A stretch of 64,000 bases of DNA, from contig CAVWVB010000001.1 of NCBI GenBank assembly GCA_963758365.1, positions 372,001 through 436,000 on the forward strand, in the 5' to 3' direction. Source of the DNA: Dokdonella_A sp963758365 (GTDB taxonomy: Bacteria; Pseudomonadota; Gammaproteobacteria; Xanthomonadales; Rhodanobacteraceae). This document shows positions 17,029 to 26,163 of the stretch, piece by piece. Position 1 is the stretch's first letter. Every line of letters starts with the position of its first letter. The notes under the pieces are model-generated. The model had not been told where the DNA came from, searched no databases, and saw only the letters and a list, made by a program, of their open reading frames with translations. The position numbers and the translations under genes were made by a program.

Positions 17029-18855
17029 ATGCAGCAATTGATAGCCGACACGGTTGCCGCGATGCAGGTAGGTCGTCATGCCGAGGCGCTGCGCCTGTCG
17101 CGCGAACTCGTCGCGGCCATGCCGGCCGACGAGGGCGCGCTGTCGCTGCTCGCGGTCAGCGAGCAGAACGCGGGCAATCTGACCGCCGCGCGCGACATCC
17201 TGCTGGACCTGACCCGCCGCCATCCGCAGACCTGGCAGCACTGGAACAATCTCGGCAACGTGCAGCGCCTGCTCGGCGACACGGCTGCGGCGGGCGAGGC
17301 CTATGCGAGAGCGCTCGCACTGAACAGCGGCAGCGTCCGCCTGCAGGCCAATCTCGGCCTGCTGCACCTCAATGCGGGCGCCTTCGCGCGCGCGAAGGAG
17401 CACCTGTGCACGGCTGCCACGATGCCGGGTGTCGAGCCCGGCATGCTGATCTGGGCAGCCGTCGCGTGCTACGCGTGTACGGACGACGAAGCCGCACGCA
17501 TGCTCGTGAAGGACTGGCCGCGCTGGCCGCGCCAGTCCGACGAGGCCATGCTCGAGCTGGGCTGGCTGCTGTTCCAACTCGGCGACGTGGCAGGCGCCGA
17601 TTCCATTCTCGCGGCCGAATTCCATGATGACGCGTTTCGGCTGCGCGCTCTCGCGCGCCGCGTACTCGTTCTCGAGCGTCTCAACCGGACCGAGGAGGCG
17701 ATCACACTCGCGCAGAGTCTGCCCGCTGCGGACCGGATCGCCGATGCACAGGCGCGCATGGAGGCGCTGCAGGCGCTCGCGCAGATCGCGATGCGCCGCG
17801 ACGATCACGTGGCCGCGCGCGAGTACTACATGACCGCCCTGGCACTCGACGTTGACCGGCGCTATCGCGAGCCGCTCTACTTCGGCCTTGCTGCGGCCTG
17901 CGACCGGATCGGCGACGTGACGGCGACGATGAGTGCTCTTGAGCACGCGCATGCGCAGTCATCGGATCGTCGCGCAGACCCCGCGCGGTTCGCGGGTACC
18001 GGCCTGCTCGCTCTCGCCGAACCCGATCGGGAATATTCCGGACCCGCAGACTGGAGCGCCGACCGTTCGGCGTCGGCCGACGATCGCGCGGCTTCGATCC
18101 CGGTCTTCGTGGTCGGATTTCCGCGCTCGGGCACGACATTGGTCGAGCAGATGCTCGCCGCCCACGACGACTTCGTATCGGTCGACGAGAAGCCGATGCT
18201 GCAGCGTGCCATCGAGCGCATGCGCAGCCTCGGGTTCACGTATCCGGCGGACCTCGCGACGTTGTCGGTATCCGACCGCGACGCGCTCGCGAAGGCGTAC
18301 TGGCAGGAAGCGGACAAGCATGTGCAGCGACGGTCCGGCCAGCGTCTCGTCGACAAGCATCCGCTCAACTTCATCGCGCTGCCGATGATCCGGCGGCTGT
18401 TCCCGGATGCGCCGATGATTTTCTGCGCGCGCCATCCCTGCGACGCGATCCTGAGTTGCCACATGCAGCAGTTCCGCGATCCGCGTCTCGCGGTGTTGTG
18501 CGGGAGCATCGAGCGACTGGCACGCGAGTATGTGCGTCTCAACCGGCGCTGGTTGCATGATTCGAGGTTGTTCCCGGACAATGTCCTGGTGTGCCGCTAC
18601 GAGGATCTGGTGGTGGACACGGACGCCGAACTGAGGCGCGTGGGCGCGTTTCTCGGCGTGGACGACGTTTCCGCGATGCATGGATTCCGCGAGCACGCGC
18701 ACGCGCGCGGATTCATCGGCACGCCCAGTTATTCGCAGGTCGTGCAACCGCTCAGCAGCGATGCTGTCGGCCGCTGGCAGCGCTATCGCGACCATTTCGA
18801 ATCGGTGCTGCCGACGCTTGCGCCGATCATGGAACACTGGGGATATGAGACCTGA
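17029..18855 (+). CDS. TPR-sulfotransferase protein 3 (608 aa)
   Basis: Close paralogue of copy 2, starting 131 bp after it. TPR helices cover about residues 5-310 (TWQHWNNLGNVQRLLGDTAA is a good consensus match). VFVVGFPRSGTTLVEQML (about 359-376) is the PAPS loop, DKHPLNFIALPMIRRLFPDA and MIFCARHPCDAILSCHM follow, and the tail is GFIGTPSYSQVVQPLSSDAV. AGGA lies eight bases before the ATG at 17029. The last codons overlap the 2OG-Fe(II) oxygenase gene, so sulfation and hydroxylation functions are translationally linked. The longer open frame upstream to 16480 only shadows copy 2. Confidence 0.86.
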   Translation: MQQLIADTVAAMQVGRHAEALRLSRELVAAMPADEGALSLLAVSEQNAGNLTAARDILLDLTRRHPQTWQHWNNLGNVQRLLGDTAAAGEAYARALALNSGSVRLQANLGLLHLNAGAFARAKEHLCTAATMPGVEPGMLIWAAVACYACTDDEAARMLVKDWPRWPRQSDEAMLELGWLLFQLGDVAGADSILAAEFHDDAFRLRALARRVLVLERLNRTEEAITLAQSLPAADRIADAQARMEALQALAQIAMRRDDHVAAREYYMTALALDVDRRYREPLYFGLAAACDRIGDVTATMSALEHAHAQSSDRRADPARFAGTGLLALAEPDREYSGPADWSADRSASADDRAASIPVFVVGFPRSGTTLVEQMLAAHDDFVSVDEKPMLQRAIERMRSLGFTYPADLATLSVSDRDALAKAYWQEADKHVQRRSGQRLVDKHPLNFIALPMIRRLFPDAPMIFCARHPCDAILSCHMQQFRDPRLAVLCGSIERLAREYVRLNRRWLHDSRLFPDNVLVCRYEDLVVDTDAELRRVGAFLGVDDVSAMHGFREHAHARGFIGTPSYSQVVQPLSSDAVGRWQRYRDHFESVLPTLAPIMEHWGYET

Positions 18856-19486
18856 TCCTGTCGCATCGCCGGATCCGGCAACCGACAATCTGCGCCACTT
18901 CGTGCGCTGGTATGACGACGCGTTGCCGCGGGAATTGTGCGAGGGACTGATCAGCGGCTTCGAGCAGATGCGCGACGCGCACGTGGTCAACGGACGCGGC
19001 GTGCGCTCGGGCCTGGAAAGGAGCGGCTGGACCGAACTCAATCTTTCGCGTTTTGCCGATCCGGCGATGAAGGGATTCTTCATGACCCAGGTCGAGGACT
19101 ATCTGGCGCGCTACAACGGCGAGATCGGACTGACCCTGCCGATTCCGCTGTCGTCACGCAGCGCCGATCTGGTGATCAAGCGCTATCGGGCCGGCAGCGA
19201 CGACGGCTTTCAGCCGCATTTCGATTCGATCTACGAGAAGGCCGACCGCTATGTCGTCTTCCTCTGGTATCTGAACGATGTGGACGATGGTGGCGAGACC
19301 GTGTTCTGCGATCTCGACATTCGCGTGCAGGCCCGATGCGGACGCCTGCTGATGTTCCCGCCGTACTGGATGTATCAGCATGCGGGCCTGCCACCGCGTT
19401 CGAACGACAAGTACATCGTGTCGACCTACCTGCTGTTCGAACGCACGTCGCAGGCCACGATGACATCCGGATCGCCGCGCCAATGA
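18845..19486 (+). CDS. 2OG-Fe(II) oxygenase, prolyl-4-hydroxylase-like
   Basis: A 213-residue enzyme with the double-stranded beta-helix facial triad. His125-x-Asp127 (QPHFDSIYE) and His179 (MYQHAG) are followed by Lys189 (NDKYIV) for 2-oxoglutarate. The core FLWYLNDVDDGGETVF and GRLLMFPPYWMY are typical of the P4Hc family, which hydroxylates amino-acid side chains in peptides or proteins. The gene begins inside the end of TPR-sulfotransferase 3 (11-bp overlap) and is followed after 19 bp by a fourth sulfotransferase. This strongly suggests a shared substrate. Lysine instead of arginine as 2OG anchor is normal for this subfamily. Confidence 0.85.
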   Translation: MRPDPVASPDPATDNLRHFVRWYDDALPRELCEGLISGFEQMRDAHVVNGRGVRSGLERSGWTELNLSRFADPAMKGFFMTQVEDYLARYNGEIGLTLPIPLSSRSADLVIKRYRAGSDDGFQPHFDSIYEKADRYVVFLWYLNDVDDGGETVFCDLDIRVQARCGRLLMFPPYWMYQHAGLPPRSNDKYIVSTYLLFERTSQATMTSGSPRQ

Positions 19487-19505
19487 GACCGGGCGTTTCC
19501 TGTCG

Positions 19506-20576
19506 ATGACGGCGCCGGTCGTCCATCCCGATCCCAGCGCGATCGCCGGTGCTGCGGGCGTGTTCGTGCATCAGCTGGACACGCTACAGCGGCGCGCATT
19601 GTTCGTGCGTGTCGAGGAGAACGAACTGCGCGCGGCCTCGTTTCTCGATGCGCGTCTCGGGATGCGCGACCGCGAGGGATTCTGGCTACCGTTCGAGGAT
19701 CTGCCGGACGCGTCGGAAGGGTCCGGGATGTCCCCCGCGATTCCCGCGTTCATCTTTCACATTGGCCACTGCGGCTCAACCCTGCTGAGCCGGCTGCTCG
19801 ATCTGTCGCCTGCGGTGCTTGGCTTGCGCGAACCCCTGGTTCTGCGCGATCTTGCCGCCGCGGAACTGGATCGCCATTCGCCCCAGGCGCGACTGGAACC
19901 CGGTCAATGGGACGGCCTGTTCGTGCGTCTGCTCGGACTGCTCGGACGCCGATTCCGAAGCGGACAGCGCGTCGTCGTCAAGGCGACCAGCAACTGCAAC
20001 AACTTGATCGCACCCCTGCTGTCGCTGTTCGCCGAGACACGGATCGTTCTCCTGCACGTGGCGCTCGAGAGCTATCTTGCAACGATGCTGAAAACTCCGG
20101 GTGGGGGCCTCGACGCGCTGCACAGCGCGCCCGCGCGCCTGCTTTATCTGCATCGGCATCTGCGCGACGACAGCGTGCGCCTGTATCAGCTCGACCCGGC
20201 CGAGACGCTTGCGCTGGGGTGGGTCGCCGAACTCGCGCGGTTCCATGAGATCGGCAGTTCCGCGGTCGGCAGAACGGCTGCGATGGCCCTCGATTTCGAA
20301 GCCCTGCTCGGCGACCCCGAGCGCCATCTTGCGAAGGTGCGCGAACACCTGCGCCTGCCCGTCGATGCGCGGCAAACCGCCCCGGTGGCGCAGTCGCCGG
20401 TGCTGCGCGCGTACGCGAAGAATCCGGCCCACGCGTATTCGCGCGCCGACCGCGACCATGATCTGGCTTTGTCACGCCGCACGTTCGCGGCCGAGATCGC
20501 GCGGGGCATGCGCTGGGCCGAGCAGATGATGAAGCGTCACACCGTGCTCGCGCCGCTCGCGCGGCTGCTGCGTTGA
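19506..20576 (+). CDS. Sulfotransferase-like protein without TPR (356 aa)
   Basis: A shorter, single-domain relative of the sulfotransferases upstream. The phosphate loop is IFHIGHCGSTLLSRLLD (about residues 83-99), with HC replacing the usual P-R. VVVKATSNCNNLIAPLLSLF and TRIVLLHVALESYLATML follow. The variant loop is found in a separate, poorly studied sulfotransferase-like group, so activity with PAPS is not certain. The start at 19506 overlaps nothing and lies 19 bp after the hydroxylase. It is last of the plus-strand run 15068-20576. A kinase role is unlikely since no Walker B site is evident. Confidence 0.7.
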   Translation: MTAPVVHPDPSAIAGAAGVFVHQLDTLQRRALFVRVEENELRAASFLDARLGMRDREGFWLPFEDLPDASEGSGMSPAIPAFIFHIGHCGSTLLSRLLDLSPAVLGLREPLVLRDLAAAELDRHSPQARLEPGQWDGLFVRLLGLLGRRFRSGQRVVVKATSNCNNLIAPLLSLFAETRIVLLHVALESYLATMLKTPGGGLDALHSAPARLLYLHRHLRDDSVRLYQLDPAETLALGWVAELARFHEIGSSAVGRTAAMALDFEALLGDPERHLAKVREHLRLPVDARQTAPVAQSPVLRAYAKNPAHAYSRADRDHDLALSRRTFAAEIARGMRWAEQMMKRHTVLAPLARLLR

Positions 20577-20585
20577 AGGCAGCGT

Positions 20586-20617
20586 GCGGCCCGGTACACC
20601 GGGTCGAAACGGGCCGC
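20586..20617. terminator. Hairpin between convergent sulfotransferase and PKHD genes
   Basis: GCGGCCCG (20586-20593) is the exact reverse complement of CGGGCCGC (20610-20617), with a 16-base loop. It lies just after the plus-strand stop and could end transcription from that side. No adjacent T-run, so support is moderate. Confidence 0.4.
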
Positions 20618-20738
20618 GCCCCATGAGCGCGGTCCGCGCCCATGTGGATCGCGATCCGTCATTCCGGCTTGCCCTGTTTTTTTCCTGTCCCGCGTCGCGG
20701 TCGGCGCTGCAGTTTTTCGCGGCACCGGAAGTCCCGCC

Positions 20739-21407
20739 TCACGCGTCGGACCACATCCGGAACAGGTTGTTGCGCAGCGAACCGAGCAGCAGCAGCATGC
20801 GCAGCTCCGCCTGATCGCCGCGCGACATTTCGATCGCCCTGGCCTCTTCCACCTGATGCAGCAACTCGCGGCGGTGGCCGTCCGGAATGTAGCTCTGCAG
20901 CCAGGTGATGCCGACCAGGCGTATCCCCCGCGTGACCGGCGCGACCTGATGGATCGTGGTTGCCGGATAAAGCACGGCATCACCCGCAGGCAACTTGCAC
21001 GGCAGTGCGTGCTGTCCGTGCGAGATCATCAATTCCCCGCCATCGTACTCGTCGGGTTCGGTGAGAAATACGGTACAGGACACGTCCGAACGCATCGGCG
21101 GCTGCGAAGCGAACAGTGCTTCGTCCATGTGCCAGCCATAGCTCATTCCCGGTTCATAACGGGCCAGCGTCGGCATCGCCATATGCTTGGGGAATGCGCC
21201 GCGCAGATCCGGATGGCGAAACAGCGCGTCGCGCAGAATCGTGCCGGGTTCAACGCTCGCGGGATCGCTCTGCGCGAGCTGCTGGTTGCGCTTGAGCTGG
21301 TAGTGGGGGTTGCTGATGCGGCCATCGACGAACTGGGCGCGCGCTGCGATCGCCCGCAGGCGCGCCAGTTCTTCAGGCTGAAGGACGCTGCGAAGTTGCT
21401 GAATCAT
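20739..21407 (-). CDS. PKHD-type Fe(II)/2-oxoglutarate hydroxylase (PiuC/YbiX family)
   Basis: A 222-residue protein. The iron triad is His93-x-Asp95 (GWHMDEALF) and His153 (IHQVAPVTRG), with Arg163 for 2-oxoglutarate. VSCTVFLTEPDEYDGGEL and GDAVLYPATTIHQ are hallmark pieces, and the C-terminal helical extension is complete. Relatives lie beside TonB-dependent siderophore receptors (PiuC) but the true substrate of the family is unsettled. Here it faces the sulfotransferase run across 160 bp and is about 8 kb from the TonB-dependent receptor. It is probably monocistronic. A cytoplasmic location is expected because no signal peptide is present. Confidence 0.87.
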   Translation of the reverse strand: MIQQLRSVLQPEELARLRAIAARAQFVDGRISNPHYQLKRNQQLAQSDPASVEPGTILRDALFRHPDLRGAFPKHMAMPTLARYEPGMSYGWHMDEALFASQPPMRSDVSCTVFLTEPDEYDGGELMISHGQHALPCKLPAGDAVLYPATTIHQVAPVTRGIRLVGITWLQSYIPDGHRRELLHQVEEARAIEMSRGDQAELRMLLLLGSLRNNLFRMWSDA

Positions 21408-21534
21408 CGGTCATTCGCTTCGATCCGGATCGGTCGCGCATTATGGCACTGCCACCAACGGACGATGGCGTGCAATCGGCGCGACCACAAGCCACCCGTG
21501 CAGGCGAGTTCCGTGTGCTGCGGACGCGTCGACT

Positions 21535-22638
21535 TCAGTAGTTGGTGCTCTCGAACGTGTCCGCCATCGGCGCGTCGGCGCCTTCGGCGAGGCGGATCTT
21601 GAGCGCGAGACCATCGCGCGAATCGGCGTGGTTGAGCGCTTCCTCGAGCTCGATCTTGCCTTCCTTGTACAGCGCATACAGCGACTGGTCGAAGGTCTGC
21701 ATGCCGTCCTGCAGGCTGCGGTCCATCGCTTCCTTCACCTCGTGGATCTGGCCCCGGCGCAGCAAGTCGCGGATGTGCGGCGTGTTGATCAGCACCTCGA
21801 CGGCCGGCATGCGATGCCCATCCTTGCCCATGACCAGGCGTTGGCTGATCACCGCTTTCAGGTTGAGCGCGACGTTCATCAGGATGTTCTTGTGTGCGGC
21901 TTCCGGGAAGAAGTTGAGGATGCGCTCGATGGTCTGGTCGGCATTGTTCGAGTGCAGCGTGGCCAGGCACAGATGGCCGGTTTCCGAGAACGTGATCGCC
22001 GCCTCCATCGTGTCGGCGTCGCGAATCTCGCCTATCAGGATCACGTCCGGCGCCTCGCGCATCGCGTTCTTGAGCGCTTCATGATAGCTGTGCGTGTCGA
22101 GGCCGACCTCGCGCTGGTTGACCACCGACTTCTTGTGCCGATACAGATATTCGATCGGATCCTCGATCGTCAGGATGTGGCCGGCGGTATTCGCGTTGCG
22201 ATGATCGATCATCGATGCAAGCGTGGTCGACTTGCCCGAACCGGTCGCCCCGACCAGCAACACCAGGCCGCGCGGCTCCATGATGATGTTCTTGAACAGG
22301 GGCGGCAGCCGCAGCTGCTCGATGGTCGGGATCTCGCTCTTGATGGCACGGATCACCATGCCGACCTCGCCGCGCTGCTTGAACACGTTGATGCGGAAGC
22401 GGCCGGCGTCCTTTACCGCGATCGCCATGTTGAGTTCGAGATTCTTCTCGAACAGCGGCACCTGGCCTTCGTCCATCAGCGAGTAGGCGATCTTCTTGAC
22501 CATGCCGTTGGGCATGCCGGTGTTGCCGAGAGGATAGAGCTTGCCCTCGACCTTGATGTTCACCGGGGCTCCGGTCGTCAGGAACATATCCGACGCACCC
22601 TTTTCCGCCATGAGTTTCAGGAAATAGCCGATATCCAT
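21535..22638 (-). CDS. PilT/PilU-family type IV pilus ATPase (PilU-like paralogue)
   Basis: A 367-residue hexameric motor ATPase. Walker A GATGSGKST is at about residues 130-138, the Asp box is ILTIEDPIEYLY, Walker B is VILIGEIRDADTMEAA, and the His box is HLCLATLHSNNADQTIERI. PilU-like features are the N-terminus MDIGYFLKLMAEKGASDMF and the long C-terminal tail. It would drive or assist pilus retraction from the cytoplasmic face. A second, closer PilU lies at 53284-54411, and no classical PilT is in the window. The ATG at 22638 is preceded by GAGAG; the upstream 95-codon extension is non-homologous. Confidence 0.85.
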   Translation of the reverse strand: MDIGYFLKLMAEKGASDMFLTTGAPVNIKVEGKLYPLGNTGMPNGMVKKIAYSLMDEGQVPLFEKNLELNMAIAVKDAGRFRINVFKQRGEVGMVIRAIKSEIPTIEQLRLPPLFKNIIMEPRGLVLLVGATGSGKSTTLASMIDHRNANTAGHILTIEDPIEYLYRHKKSVVNQREVGLDTHSYHEALKNAMREAPDVILIGEIRDADTMEAAITFSETGHLCLATLHSNNADQTIERILNFFPEAAHKNILMNVALNLKAVISQRLVMGKDGHRMPAVEVLINTPHIRDLLRRGQIHEVKEAMDRSLQDGMQTFDQSLYALYKEGKIELEEALNHADSRDGLALKIRLAEGADAPMADTFESTNY

Positions 22639-22756
22639 TGCTGCTCTCGTGGTCTCTTCGAATGTCCTCGTGCCCGCTGCCGCTGCGCCGCGATTGCCAA
22701 ACCGGACCCGGCGTTCCCACAATACAGGCCTGAACCTGCAGGCGAGCGTGAAGGTT

Positions 22757-23167
22757 ATGACACCAAGCCATGGAAAAATCCATGTTGGGATCGCGATTCC
22801 AGGAGCGTTGGCGACGTTGGTCGCGCTGCTTGGCACGGCCGCGTGCTCGCCGACCAGGCCGCCTCTGGACGAGCTGGATGCGGCTTCACGCGCCTTCGGC
22901 GCGGCGCGGGACGCGGGAGCCACTCAATGGTCGCCCGCGGAATACCGTGCTGCGGGGCAGCATTTCGACGCCGCGCAAGCCGCCGAAAACCAGCAGGACT
23001 ACCCCGAGGCGGCCCAGTTCGCAGCGCAATCGCTCGCCGACAGCGAACTCGCGATCGCCAACGCGAGGCTCGGCAAGGCGCGCGCCGAGGTGGAGCGGCT
23101 CAAGCAGCAGAATGCGAGTCTCGATCGGGACCTGGCGACGCCCGCGACGACCGGGGAGCGGCCATGA
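22757..23167 (+). CDS. DUF4398-type envelope lipoprotein (predicted)
   Basis: A 136-residue protein. The signal region IAIPGALATLVALLGTAAC ends in a lipobox-like TAAC, so Cys30 is the probable lipid-modified residue. The mature part is helical and charged (QHFDAAQAAENQQDYPEAA, ARAEVERLKQQNASLDRDL), as in DUF4398 proteins found beside OmpA-like genes. Its stop overlaps the start of a second helical envelope protein (ATGA). It is divergent from the PilU-like gene. The ATG at 22757 is chosen for the signal peptide; AAGG is very close to it. Function is unknown; a peptidoglycan- or pilus-related periplasmic role is only a guess. Confidence 0.65.
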   Translation: MTPSHGKIHVGIAIPGALATLVALLGTAACSPTRPPLDELDAASRAFGAARDAGATQWSPAEYRAAGQHFDAAQAAENQQDYPEAAQFAAQSLADSELAIANARLGKARAEVERLKQQNASLDRDLATPATTGERP

Positions 23168-23841
23168 ACCAGCGACGGGTGTGTGGATGGCTGGCCGCAT
23201 GCGCACTTGCGGCGGGCCTGTTCGGGGCCGGCAGCGCGGTCGCGCGCAACGACGACTATGAGCGCCTCGCTGTGCGTCTGGACCAGCTGGCCGCCGATCC
23301 GGTGCTGGGCACGCACGCACCGGCCGCGATGGGTCTCGCGCGTTCGTCGCTGCAGCAGCTCAAGGATGCGCGCCGCGGCGACCGGGAATACTGGACCTAC
23401 ATGACCGAGCGGCGCATCGACACCGCTCGGGTGACCGCCGAGGCGGAGGTACAGGAACAGCGACGCGCCGAACTGCAGCGCGAGAACGATCGCCTGCAAC
23501 TGGCCCTCGCGCGCCGCGACGCGGACCAGGCGCGGGCCGAACTCGAGCGCCAGCGCCTGCAGTCGCAGATACGCGCCGAGGAGGCCGAGCGGCTGCGCCA
23601 GGAAGCAGCGACCGCGCGTGCCGAGGGGGAACAGGCGACCCAGGCAGCCGAGGCCGCGCGCGCGGAGGCCAATCAGGCCCGCCGCATGGCCGATGCGCAA
23701 GCCAAGGCGGCGGCCCTGGCCCGAAAGGAGGCCGAACTGAGTAGCGCGCTGGAGGGCGGCGGCAAGGCCAGGCCCGCGCCGTCCAAGGTGCCCAGAAAGT
23801 CGAAGAAGAAGGCGTCGGCGAGCGACCGGCAGGACAACTGA
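23164..23841 (+). CDS. Exported coiled-coil protein (DUF4398-like), partner of the preceding lipoprotein
   Basis: A 225-residue protein with a signal peptide (LAACALAAGLFGAGSAVA, cleaved near residue 28). Next is a short DUF4398-like part (ERLAVRLDQLAADPVLGTHA). A long alanine/arginine/glutamate-rich coiled coil follows (about 95-195) and the tail is basic (SKVPRKSKKKASASDRQDN). No OmpA domain is present, although related proteins often carry one, so this may be a shortened form. It starts inside the stop of the lipoprotein gene and the two surely act together. The tail could bind peptidoglycan or an acidic partner. Confidence 0.6.
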   Translation: MNQRRVCGWLAACALAAGLFGAGSAVARNDDYERLAVRLDQLAADPVLGTHAPAAMGLARSSLQQLKDARRGDREYWTYMTERRIDTARVTAEAEVQEQRRAELQRENDRLQLALARRDADQARAELERQRLQSQIRAEEAERLRQEAATARAEGEQATQAAEAARAEANQARRMADAQAKAAALARKEAELSSALEGGGKARPAPSKVPRKSKKKASASDRQDN

Positions 23842-24364
23842 GCGGTGGCGGGAGCGCACGTCGCGGGTGCGCTGAAGAAGCCGCAACATGCGCCGCAATG
23901 CGCGCCGCCAGCGCGCGCTGCAATGGTCAGCAATCTGCTTGCAACGTATTGTTTAATCTAATGAAATTGGACTCCAACTCCTGCGTCGCGTGAGCCGCTG
24001 CAAGGGCCCGCGGTGATTTGCCAAGGCGTGCCCGAAGGAGTAGCGTTCGTCTCCCAAGTGGCCCGGTTTTCCGGTACCCGCTTGGGTCAAAGCCCTTGCC
24101 CATGACAGCAGCGACAACGACAGCGGATATCGATATCTCGGCCTTCCGAGGATCGGCTCGCGTGTTTGGACGTTTCCTGGCAGTGGCGTTCGATCGCCGA
24201 GCCGACAGCTTCTTCGCTGGCATAGTCTCTTTGCTCGTGGCCGGGGCGGCTCTCATCGCAGAGCCATGTCGTCATCTCGTGGTAACTCGTTCCGCAACGC
24301 AGCGCCGCGGTGTCCACCGCCGCGTCGCTGCGTCTGCGGTTATTGCACCAGAGGAGGTCAGCTG
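23842..24364. other. Intergenic region with a weak hairpin, no supported gene
   Basis: 523 bp. A 7-bp stem AGCGCAC/GTGCGCT (23853-23859 with 23867-23873) lies 11 bp after the coiled-coil gene and may end its transcript. An AT-rich patch is at 23938-23970. An open frame at 24102-24365 has one hydrophobic stretch but no ribosome-binding site and no recognisable relatives, so it is not called. Confidence 0.4.
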
Positions 24365-24586
24365 ATGTTCGAGCAGAACCAGAAAGAAGTCGAGGCGCTG
24401 ATGCAGAACAATGCGGAGTTCCGCAGCCTGTACTACCGGCACAAGGAACTGGATAGCAAAGTACGCGACGCCGAACTCGGCGTACTGCCGCTGGACGATG
24501 TCACCCTGCTCAACATGAAGAAAGAAAAGCTGCACACCAAGGACAAACTGACGTCGATGTGGGACTCCCACGCCGCGTCGCACTGA
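24365..24586 (+). CDS. YdcH-family (DUF465) small helical protein
   Basis: A 73-residue cytoplasmic protein with the DUF465 pattern. SLYYRHKELDSKVRDAE is followed by a short loop (GVLPLDDVTL) and LNMKKEKLHTKDKLTSM, forming a two-helix antiparallel coiled coil. Members are widespread in Proteobacteria and of unknown function. GAGGAGG lies seven bases before the ATG at 24365, a strong site. The gene appears to be transcribed on its own, with a hairpin after it. Confidence 0.85.
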   Translation: MFEQNQKEVEALMQNNAEFRSLYYRHKELDSKVRDAELGVLPLDDVTLLNMKKEKLHTKDKLTSMWDSHAASH

Positions 24587-24601
24587 ACCGTATTTCCGAA
24601 A

Positions 24602-24623
24602 GGCGCTGCCGGCTGGCGGCGCC
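24602..24623 (+). terminator. Hairpin after the YdcH-family gene
   Basis: GGCGCTGCC (24602-24610) and GGCGGCGCC (24615-24623) form a 9-bp stem with one U-G pair and a 4-base loop, 15 bp past the stop codon. No T-run follows, so it is a weak candidate. Confidence 0.35.
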
Positions 24624-24733
24624 TGCAACCGGCTCCGCTCGGTTATCATCTGCGGGCATCTTCGCCCGAAGATGTGCTGACTGTGTCCGCGCCGTGTCCC
24701 GACCGGCCTGACGCGCGATCCTGCGGAGCCGGC

Positions 24734-26104
<1,371 letters not shown>

Positions 26105-26163
26105 GTCTGGCCGGAAAAAACTCCGTGTACTCGCGCTCTCCGGATTCTATGGAGGCATGATTG

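Noticed and set aside
20739..21407. PKHD gene as part of a siderophore uptake unit (piuC-piuA)
   Set aside because: No siderophore receptor is adjacent; the only TonB-dependent receptor is 8 kb away, in another transcription unit and of a different type.
24018..24365. 115-codon frame upstream of the YdcH-family gene
   Set aside because: One hydrophobic stretch only, no ribosome-binding site at 24018 or 24102, and no recognisable family.
24587..24733. Riboswitch before cystathionine beta-synthase
   Set aside because: Hairpins are present but no SAM or SAH riboswitch core could be matched; the first hairpin is better read as the end of the YdcH transcript.
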